Source: Hofstenia miamia (lineage: Eukaryota > Xenacoelomorpha > Acoela > Hofsteniidae). From it: a DNA stretch of 40,760 bases. This document shows, in pieces, positions 12,801 to 24,000 of the stretch. The stretch spans positions 597,335 through 638,094 of the forward strand of contig CABFPE010000130.1 in NCBI GenBank assembly GCA_900660155.1. Direction: 5' to 3'. Positions within the stretch are counted from its first letter, which is position 1. Each line of letters opens with the position of its first letter. Position numbers and translations under genes: made by a program. Under the pieces are notes generated by a model, which saw only the letters and a program-made list of their open reading frames with translations, did no database searches and had not been told where the DNA came from.

Positions 12801-15800
12801 TATAAGCAACTTGCGTTTTATAATAGCTAGAACAGTTAGCGACTTTGCACTTCCGCGGCATTTGGGGTTCTATTGTGTACATAAGAGATAAGCAAGGCTT
12901 CTAACAGCACTACTGTTAACAGCTTGCAGCAACCTAGTGCTGTTTAAAACAGCAAATAAAATACAGGCATATTGGCCTATTATCTGTGTTGTTTACCCTC
13001 TGTCAATGGCTTTCAATCCCTTCAACAGCACATCAAAGACGCACAATAATTCAGACCAGTCGCTGTAATCATTGATAAAGATAATTGCAGACCCAAGTAC
13101 ATCAACAAACCCCATTGATAGAGAGTATTTTCAAGTATCTATTGTATATTTGGAGCGTCATGATTTTTCATATATATTCATTTATGCCTTTGAAATTCTC
13201 GCACTTTATTTACTTCTAGAAAGGGTGATCAGCTTCTCATTTGGTGCAATTTTCAAAACATTTTCAAAGCACCGGGTATTATAATATTAGATGATTTGTA
13301 TAGTGATGCAATCAGACGACTTGTTGCCTTATTTACTACTGCTTTTATTTGTTTATATTTGTTTTTTGTTTTTTAATGTTTTGTAGATATGTTATCCATT
13401 TTAACCTTAAACTGTCCAACCTATTTTCTACAATTATTTCAAAAACTTTAATTTAAGAATAGGATGTGTTTTTGTATTTATAACAAGGTCACAGCAGGAT
13501 TTTCTCATTTTTATAATATGGTTGCTCAGAATAGGTTTGTCATTTTAAAAGGGCAGTGGGCAAATTTTCGTGAAACAGAATTTGTTATATGATTAAAATA
13601 ATGATATTATTTACATGAACACAATGCTGAATTACAATTTTTAATGAAATACAGCAAAGCAATTTCTAGCAACAATACAAAGACGAACATATCTTGTAAC
13701 TACTTGAGATAAGTTTGTCCTTTTAAAGGGACACCAGGCTGGTTAAAGTTAAAATTCGCCTTGAAGTTCACGTTTAGTTTTTTATAGTTTCTTTCAAAGT
13801 ACATTGTCTGTCTTTTAACTCAGTTTAGAAACAATTTTATTGTCTCCTATCCAGTAGCGGATGCAATGGGGACATGGTGGAATTGTCAGCAAAAAATTAA
13901 AATATTTAAATAACAGTCAGGAAATGCATTGTGGGGTTTATTTTGCAAAATTTTCACATTATTAATACCGTCGAAAATCCAGAGTGCGCCCCTGCTCCTA
14001 TCCATGCAATGTCGTAGCCTATCTACGAATTTTTTATCTATTCTATCTAAGAAAATATCGAAGCTGTTAGCAGCTGCTGTTAACAGCAGAAGGATTGCTG
14101 TTTACTGTTACAAAATGGGAAGCCCTGGAGCGATTACTCGGTGAGCGTGTTGATGCAGGCCTCTGAATAATTTATCAGTGACGTGATAGTCCAGCATCTT
14201 ATGTTTAATCTAGTTGGCCTTGTATACAATAATACAGAGCTCGGTATTATTTAACCCTTGTATTATGGTAGGAAAAAAATACATTGATTATATTGTCTGT
14301 CATTTTGACCTGAATTGTGAAAATCTACTCAAAACAGTCTACCATGAAGTTAAATCAATAAGAAATTTATTTTCAATTATACGAACATTTAGAATTGATG
14401 AGAAAAAGAGATATACAAGTCCAACATTATATTTAAATTTCCTGATTTTCTAGGGTTTTCAATGTTCAATATTTTCAGTGTTCCCCACATGATGGACAGA
14501 CTGTGACTGTGTGCTTTCTGCAGATGTATTTCTTGCACCTCACACAAAAGGAAGTTGTTTTTTTTTGTTTTCACAGAAAGGACAGACTTGTTATCTTTTG
14601 CGCTTCTTTGCACATGTATCCAAAGGATCCATTATGGGTTGGTTAGATGCCCTGCCCTGCGCGGAACTTTGCGATGACAGCAGCAGCTGCTGAGGATTGA
14701 ACTGGCGTGGGCCAGTTCTGTATCGTGGCAGTGACAAGTGCTTTGTCTAGTTCTTCCAGGGAAAGTCGATGTGGTTAGTTTGCTGGCATTCCACTCCTGG
14801 TTGATCTCAATCTACTGCACATAAGCATTTTAAGCAGACACTTCTACAATGTTATAGAAAACCACCAAGGGCCAACAAGCAGTCTTGCGCTGGCAGCTAC
14901 ATGTTGCTGTGATTTTGTCAAGATTATCCACTCCATCTTTGGTAAAGTTGTAATCTAGGATCATTTGTGGCTTCTTGTCCTCTCTTGTGCTCAGAGATGC
15001 ATCTGTGTGCATTGTACTCATCACAAGAATATTCTTTTTCTTTCTCTTTGGACAGTAAGAAACTAGTTTTATTCTTTCAGTGAAAGCAAATTTTGAGGAA
15101 TACAGAGAACTTCCTTGCATCTTCCGAATCTCACTGGAAAGTTCTGGCTTATTTTTTTATTGTTCCCAACATAGTCAGCTTTCATTTCTGAAGTTGATGT
15201 AAAGAAGTTGTTGCATTTGATGTTATTACCTTTCAGTTCTTCAGTCATCTCCAATACCACACGCATTCCCTGATTCTTCTCAGGTGCTCCTCCAGGTAGC
15301 TTTCCAGTATATACTTGCAGGTTCCATGCATAACTGCATTTTGCGTCACAGGCTTCCCATATTTTAATGCCATATTTTGCAGACTTGTTTTAATATGCTG
15401 TCAGAAAGGACAGCGGCCTCTGAATGAAATGAGGCGCTCTTCAACATTAGCATTTGGCCAGGGTTATACAACAAAGGCAGGATTTCGACCCATTTATCCA
15501 AGACATCTCTGATTGCTGCAAGTTTGTCTCTCTCATATGTTGATCAGCTCTGGTGTCACGGGTGACACAAGAGATCATGTGAAATGTCTCTAAAAACATT
15601 GTTGCTCTGAATACTGGCCTTCCATTTTGTTCATTCCATAAACTTGCCGTTTCTTCGCCTTTTGACCTGTATGTTCCAGCTAATACCAGAATGCCAGTTC
15701 ATAAGGTGCAGTAAAACTTATTCAGCTGTAAATCATCTGGCACTCATCTTTGATCTTTCCATCTCTCAGCTGTATGAAATGTCATAGGAGCTACTGAGGT

Positions 15801-18800
15801 TTGCTTGCTCTGCTTTGCTTGGTCGGCTCTAGTGTGAGAAAGTCACACACCTGGTTCTGAATTGTTATTCAATCAAAACAAAGTACATCAAAGAGCTATG
15901 TTTATTTTGTATTTGAACAGCTTACTTTGTGTCTGGGTCAAAATGGCCCACATCATCTTTGTGTACAAACTCTGTGCAGACACTCCACGACAAATCCAAG
16001 TGTCCAAATGAGAAAAAGTCATAAAAGTAAGGATAACCTGCATTTTGGTCGACTTAAAAATTGAAGTGGGTCAAATTGACCCTAAACATAATACAATAAT
16101 AATACTGCCTATGTCAAACGTTATAAAGAAAACAACATTATTTTTTGTGGGAGATTAAAAATAGTTTTGAGCTTCGATGTTTACTGGGGTAACTTCTCGT
16201 GGTGATGTTGTGATGTTGTTTAAAATACTTGTACAAACAGCTTTACAGAGAAAGTCATCTAATTCACTACATGCATAACTATATCACTTTCAATTATTTT
16301 CAGCGTTTTTAGAGAGATTTCATTTGTATTTATTTAATTATATTTAGGCCTAATTTCCATTTCTAGTCAGAGCTTATTCATTTATTTTATATAAAAGTAA
16401 AATAATAACAATTAGCAAATAAATTTATTTTTTGAAAGTCGTTGCTATTATTGAACTAATGATAGACATTTGAAGGCCAATTGAGTTATTCATGCGCAAT
16501 TCTATGATTCTAATGCGTCAGTAATTTTGAATGCACATTATAGTAGCAACTTGTAAGATGAAGATACACTTGTTAAGCGCTTTTATGTATTACGAGCAGC
16601 TTTATTTACACTTGCTTTGTTTCTTCTAAAATTTGATTGCAAATATTATCCAATTTACAGTAGAAGTTGCTTAAAAGCAGTGGCTCTAGAACTATTTATG
16701 GTCTTCCTAAGCAACGATATTTTATCCATAGAATTAAAGAGAATTTCTATTGGACACTGCCATTTAAAAATCACCAGTTGGTATGAAGTAGACCTCTTTG
16801 GACAAATCCATACACTTTTCAAAAACTTTTTTAGGAACAACCAATTTTCTAAATTGCTTGAACTCGAATATGAGAGAAAATAGTATATGATTATGCAAAT
16901 TACCATAAGAATTCGGGTACATGAAAAAATGCGCCATAGAAAAATGTACCACAGATTATTGCGCCATTGATAAATGCGCTATATCATAGGGGGATGATTC
17001 TTTGATGTCTCGTAATTATTATGCTTCTATTTACGACGCTCATTCTTTACAGGAATATGGATGCTAAACCCATCGTCAATATCAATGGATCTCGAACTCG
17101 CTTTTGTAAGCGAAATGCAAGCTAAATTCCTCCAACTGCTCAATTCGATATTGTCTCTTCCATTTGGGCCAATGTGTATTTCGAAAAGTTGTAGAAATCG
17201 GATGTAAAACGAAATATGCCGATGATGAACAATTTCAATTGTATTGCAAGATGGTAATTGCATTGGCCGTTCTGCCTGCTAATGACATTCCACTTTGTTT
17301 TAATCCCTTACGTATAAGCTTGGACGTCTATTATTACGATCTTTCCTTGGATTACTTCGAGGAAAAATATGTGGGTCTTGTTAGACGTCGACTACGTGGA
17401 GAACCTCGTTTTCACTCAGAGAAATTGTCTTTGTATGACCGCGTTATGGAAGGGTTTACGCGAACTAACAACCATTAAGCGTTTGCACATTCAATCGTTT
17501 GCCGTCCTTCCTGCAATATTCAGGAAGAACAGCAAACTGCCGATGTCATGCTCGACAAAATTCAGTCTGTGCAAATCTCCGTCCGACAAAACGAACAAAA
17601 TACATTTCACTTGATCAAATTTTGAAAAGCCAAGTACAGCGCTACAACGGCGACAATATCTTGGACTTTTTGAAAAAAGTCGCTTATTACTTGTTTTCTT
17701 TATAAATTTTTCTCCATGTTATAGTGTACGGACAGTATATATACGTACAGTGACAATATATTCGATTATATTATAATATGATTGGATTATAAATATAGTG
17801 TGTTACTGTCAATTTATTTTTACTATTGTGGCGAAAATTTACTTTGCGCAAAATGTAGTTGTGAATTTTTCTATGGCGCAAAAGTCGTGGCGCAATTTGC
17901 GTGTCAGCAAGAATCTGACAGTTCAAATTGGAATTAGTTGTAAAGTGTGATGTGAAAATTTGACTTGCAAGCCAAATTGATGATGTGAGTCGAAAATATA
18001 TAATAGAGCATTCGACTTCACAAGCAAAGTTACTCACTGTACGTCGAAATGTATTATTAGTGTATTTTTATTAAGAAAAAAAGTGTACAGAAATATTTTA
18101 TGCGTGTTTTTCTTATGTACATTTCATTTAATTGTGACTTTATAAATCAATTTTGATACACACTTATTTCCAACGAAAATTTAATGCTTTTTTGCTTTCA
18201 CCAAACTTCGATAGTTTTTGAGATATTTTCCGCTGTTTATTAAAATAATTGTCTTCTACTACAAAACCTCACTCCTTTTGAGATGTTTTTCATTTTCTAT
18301 TCATGAAAGAACTACTTCAAATGTTCCCATTTCTTCAATATACATAATTGAATTTATTAATTCATTACATCTCTTTCCACATTTTGTTGATTTTGTGAAA
18401 TTTTCGGTTAGGATTGAGTATGCATTTTGCATTTCTCTTTTAGATACTTGGTTGTTTGGCATTTTATTACAAAATTTCATTAAAGATTGCACGAAGTGCT
18501 TAAGTTTTCTTTTCAAGCTTTGTTCAGCAGTTTTCTATACTCATTTAAAAAAATGAGCATTTGAAGTCGCTTATATTTTTAATGCATAAAAGTTTGTTTT
18601 GTTTGTTTTTGTTACTATGTGTTAGTACTGAACTGTTTTTCATTCGAAGTTCTCAAATAATTGTTTTTAGGTTCTTTACTGTTTGGTGTTCCAGCGATGT
18701 TAACAATGTTATTTAAGATGCTTTTTCCTGAATACATGTTCAATGTTTTACCTGGAATATCCATTTACAATGCTATTCTCTTTTGGCTTGCTACTCCTGT

Positions 18801-20979
18801 GCAATGGTACAGTGGTCGAGCTATTCATATGATGGCGTTTCGTGCTCTCCGACGCTATACAACAAACATGGATGTGTTAATCAGTTTGGCCACTTGGATC
18901 GCATACATTTATTCTTCCATAATTCTATTCATAGCTCTGTGCATGGAGGCTACTCGCTCCCCTGTTACTTTTTTTGAAACATCACCTATGCTAATGGTGT
19001 TTGTAACATTAGGGAGATGGTTAGAGAATATTGCGAAAGGAAAAACTAGTGATGCTTTAGCTAAGCTACTATCCCTCCAGGTGAAGACTTGAATATTTCT
19101 CTCTCTCTCTCTCTCTCTCTNNNNNNNNNNNNNNNNNNNNNNNNNNNNNNNNNNNNNNNNNNNNNNNNNNNNNNNNNNNNNNNNNNNNNNNNNNNNNNNN
19201 NNNNNNNNNNNNNNNNNNNNNNNNNNNNNNNNNNNNNNNNNNNNNNNNNNNNNNNNNNNNNNNNNNNNNNNNNNNNNNNNNNNNNNNNNNNNNNNNNNNN
19301 NNNNNNNNNNNNNNNNNNNNNNNNNNNNNNNNNNNNNNNNNNNNNNNNNNTATATATATATATATATAATGGAGACACCCTTAAAATTTTTAATGACATG
19401 ACTTTCAGAACCACTTAAGTACCACTGCAAAGTCAAAAAAACTTCTCTGAAAAGATACGATATAACGTGATATCTCTCAAGACTCAACATAACTAGCAGT
19501 TTTACAATAAAATTGTCAAATTATTACTGGGTCTCTGATTCTGGGCAGACAAAAATATGGGAGATAGTTTCAAAATTTTGAAGTAAAAAATTAAAACTAT
19601 TGAAATTATATTTCATATAAGCAATTTTATTTCAAATAAATCAATTGAAAGTAAATTTAAAATTTCCCACTGAACCCTTTACTCCGCACTACTTGGTACA
19701 CCCAGGAAGGGTATTCTAGTTTAGCTTAAAATTCATTTGGTATGGTCAAAAATTCTTCTTGACTGAAAGCCCACAATTATTCTACATTCTTAGGCCGACA
19801 TCCAGAGACCTTTGACTTCAAACCTGCTCAATAATGTTTAGATCCAGTCTTTGGGCAGGTCAATCAGCTAACAATGAGATTCCCTAGTCATGGATGTAAG
19901 CCATTGTCTCCCGGTATCTATGGCCGGAGGCAGAGTCCTGTTGAAAATTTTTGTCCTGACCAAGCAGGGGTGAAGATCCTTTCCAAAATAGTGGTATGTC
20001 AGTCCTTTGTAAGCGTTCCCTCTACCCTGGTCAACACACGTCGCCCATTGCCCAGCAGGGCACCCCATACCATTATAGAGCCCCATCAAATTTGATTGTC
20101 TTTGATGTGTAACACAGGTTGAAGCATTGTTGAATTCCACTTGGTCACTACACAAACTCTCGGCAACGCAGGTGAATGTCTATCTTTGCCTCATCCAATA
20201 AAAGAGCTCACTCCCAGTCTTCAGGATTGTGGAGTTGCATTTTTTGCACCAATTTAGTCGTGCAATCCGTTGTTTTTGTGTTAAAAAAGGCTTCTTTGCT
20301 GATACACGACTGCAGAGTCCATACTTTTTAAGATTCTTTGGATAGTGTTAATGCTCAATCTATGACGGTCACGCCACTGGGTTTGGAGTTGGACGGACAT
20401 AAGTTTTTGATAGGCCCTGGAAATGCTCACCAGATTTCTCTAGGACTTTGCAGTGGATTTGGTGGCCTACCGCTTCATGGTCATTTCTCACAAGTCGAGT
20501 CTTGCTTAAAATGAGCCACAAACTTTAAAGCAGCGCTCCGAGAGACGTTGACTTGCTGTGAAATTTCAGATAAACTGGAGTTTTCCTGGAACTTCTGGAT
20601 GATGAGCTTGCGGATAGCAAGGGGATTGTCCTTTGGCATGACAAAGAATGACAAACAACAAGTGATATATACAGTCTTAATAGAAAAGACAAATATCAAT
20701 TTATGAGTACATTTGTAATGTATAATATTAAAAAAATTGAGGCAATATGCAGGTGTCTCTATATTTATGTCTAACCTAAAATAGCTACTTTGTTTTGTTC
20801 GTAAGCATTAGGCAACATGCCCCAGCTTAATTGCCACAAATTAGGTGTGAAGTAATTCACTGAGGTATGTCCGAGTGTCTGAACTTTGTCATTGATGAAT
20901 GGAAGTTTCCAATATACTTGCTTTAAATATGTTTCTTCATTTGATTTACCTTGGTTATTATTTATGTTCCTTTATATAT

Positions 20980-21019
<40 letters not shown>

Positions 21020-24000
21020 CTAGTGTAGGGTCCATGCCCATTCCGTAGTCCGTACCCATAAAAATAGGCCCGTTTGTTTCTCCGTTCCCGTATCCTAAGC
21101 CCGTTGTGCCCGTAGCGCTAAATGTTTCTTAACTAAAATAGCTTGACAGTCATAACACCTATCAATCTAGTTTACGCAAAAACCACATTAAAGACTTTAG
21201 TTTTACATTCTTAAGTCCCGTTTCCGGAAGAAGTTCTACCAATTTATCAAAATAATTGACAACACAAATAACAGTGTGAAAAATGTTTTAATGTTCTGCT
21301 GATTAAGGCAGATTAATGCAATATCGGAAAGTGACAGTGAAGTGAAACTCTCTGATTTCATGATTTCTGGATTTTTTGAAAACATGGTAAAATGCATTAT
21401 AATCATTTTGTTACTACTTTTGTAAATTGCTTCCTCTTGGTGCTTATTATTTTAAATTAGGTTCCAAATGCGGTACTAGTTTCAGTTGATACAGCTGGAG
21501 CTGTTGTAAGTGAAACTGAAATAGATGTTGCTCTTGTTCAGAAGAATGACCTAATTAAAGTTTACCCGGGTGCCAAATTTCCAGTTGATGGTATAGTTTA
21601 TAGTGGGTCTTCAACGGCTGACGAGTCAATGGTCACCGGAGAACCTATGCCTGTCACCAAGCATCCAGGTAACAACCATTACATTATGCTTTTCTGTTTA
21701 TATTTTAATTTATTGCAACATACCTTAATTTAGCCGTTTGAAGCCTGCCAAATATATTATTTTATTTATGGAGATATTTTTGACAATATCCTAATTATAA
21801 TTTATACGAAATAATTGCTAAGAGTGCATTCACTCTTCATAAAGATACACAGAGTTTCTTATGTATTTAGACGATCGGGTTGTTTGTGGCACTTTAAATC
21901 AAAACGGCTGCCTAATCATTCGAGCCACTCATATTGGCAAGGACACGACGTTAGCGCAGATTGTTTCTTTAGTGGAAGAGGCTCAAACGAGTAAAGCTCC
22001 AGTCCAACGAATGGCTGATCGAATAGCAAGTTTTTTTGTTCCTACCATTGTGTTATTATCGCTTTTTACAGCTCTTGCTTGGATAATCATCGGTATATTT
22101 TTAATTAATATTTTTTATAAACACCTTTTTTTCGTTCCATATTTAAGTTGTCAACATGCATGCTAAGAATAAGCTCTGAATTTTAATAATAAATGTTGAT
22201 TGTTTTTCTATGTGCTTGACATTGTAAATTTTAAGAATTCATTGAAAATTAAATTGCGAAATTCCTTAATGCTTTCAAAACAATAATTTTATATATAAAT
22301 TTTACCTGATTTAGTTGTCAAGTAGTCCACTTAAGTTTGCTCACCTCGTTGATATGATCGAGATTGATAAAGTGAGCCTAAGTCAATAGTCTGATACAAG
22401 TGTTTTTCATCACTCTCTCAATTATTCAAGTTTGGCTCTTAGTTGTTTGAAAATTTATAATTCAAAACGCGCGGACGCCCTGTTTCAATAATTTCAGCAA
22501 TTTTCTTAGAAACCGATTGAGAGTTTTCTTATCTTATTTGTAATTAATAGCAAAAGTAATTTCTCAAAAATTGCATTAGCAATTCATGTAAACTAAAAAA
22601 TAACGAAGTTTTATGTGCATTAATCATTTAAATTCTCACAAAATCTACCAATTTTTCAACAGCAAACTAAAAAAAATGTTCCAAAAAACTAGGATGAATT
22701 GACAAAAATTATCTTTGTAAAATGCAAAATGGATTTCTGATTTAAGCCAACTTAAATAGATTTTCAACTTTGATCTACTGAAAAACTTTGTCGGCTCATT
22801 TAAATACGTTCCAAAATTAGCAATGAAAAACAAAATGCATAAATTGTATAGTCTCCGTCAAAAAATCAGTTCTTTTAACTAAGGAAATGTTGTAAAAATA
22901 GATATTGCAATGCTCTCAAAACATGTGATTTAGAACACAAATACTCAACAAACTTCATTTTAACAATAGTAGTTAATATACGAGTATTCACAATTAATGA
23001 CAACTTGCACATCAGACTTCAATTTTTCAATTCTGATTCCAAAGTTTTGCTGCATTCTTTAACTTCCTCAGCATCTTTGAAGATGATGCTTTTACGATTT
23101 ATCTCATAATTGCGAAGGAGGTTGACCTTTGGATTGTAGACTGGTTGCTTTAGTTCAAATACTTTGCTTTTTCAACCATTTTTGGACGGTCTTAGCGACA
23201 TGAACACTACGTAAGCATCGACAATTTTAAATAATTTTATTGCCTTTTAAAGAAACTCTATAAATCATTTTACTGCGACATTCTCCAGGTTCAAGCACTT
23301 CAAGGTAATTGTCCTCGTCGCAGTTTGAAATTGTCATCTAATACAGCTTTTGATAGCTGTTGATCCTTTTCGCTACCTTTGCTCTGTCATCATCAGGGTC
23401 AACCCAACTTGCACTAAGCGTAATGACGATATGCCTCTTGAATACTTCTAGTATTCGTCCTCAGTGTACTCAAAATTTGCTTGTAACCAGAAACTTTACC
23501 TGGTTTTTGCTAGTCTGAAACGACATGCGCCATCTATTTGGAAATTATACTTTTCAATTTCAGCTCAGCAGTAACAATGCGGTGCACACTGCACTTTAGT
23601 ATGCCATTCACATATTGCATTGTTTGTGGAACTTTGATTGTAAGGTACTTCTGGGCCTTTTTATGAACGTTCGTTACGATCAAAACTCAACGTTTTGTCA
23701 TCTTCATTCGCCTTTCATCCCACAATTAATTGGTGCACTCGTCGTATACTGATAGAATCTTCTCCCCAAGCTTCCAATAGTAAACGTAAATCTCAGCTCT
23801 TGTTGTAATTTCTCATCAGTGTGGTGACGAAAAATGTTGTGGCTGTTTGTAATTGGTTCTGTATTGCAATATTTAATTGATGTCAGATATGTTGAGATAT
23901 GTACGATTGTGTGCAATACCATTTTAGACAATTCTAAGAACTTCTTGCATAGAAAATTCTTTACTAAGAAGTGAATTTTTTGACGGACCCAATATCTGCG

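Larger units (their letters stand above)
7721..18670 (+). other. Intron 4, about 11 kb, packed with transposon relics
   Basis: Both edges are certain because Gly318 is rebuilt across the junction. Inside lie a possible SINE (10150-10290), inverted-repeat MITEs (11844-12348 and 12364-12578), a piggyBac relic (14480-15725), a MULE (16930-17880) and an (AT)n tract (about 11693-11714). The stretches 7721-10150, 10290-11840, 12580-14480 and 17900-18670 show no identifiable gene. A minus-strand open frame at 11267-11461 and coding-like minus-strand pieces at 8250-8600 have no family I recognise. Confidence 0.85.
19081..21460 (+). other. Intron 5
   Basis: It holds the N gap, a Tc1-like relic (19372-20759), a CA/TA microsatellite (about 20973-21019) and, at 21025-21115, a patch rich in CCCGT/CCGTA words (ccgtagtccgtaccc, gttcccgtatcc, gcccgttgtgcccg) that looks like one end of a small transposon. 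From 21120 to 21460 I see nothing further. Confidence 0.85.

Noticed and set aside
14214..14453. Plus-strand frames at the edge of the piggyBac relic
   Set aside because: No domain is seen. The coding signal in this part is on the minus strand and belongs to the transposase tail.
18909..19490. Long open frames on both strands across the N run
   Set aside because: They consist mostly of X from the assembly gap flanked by CT and TA repeats, and are artefacts.
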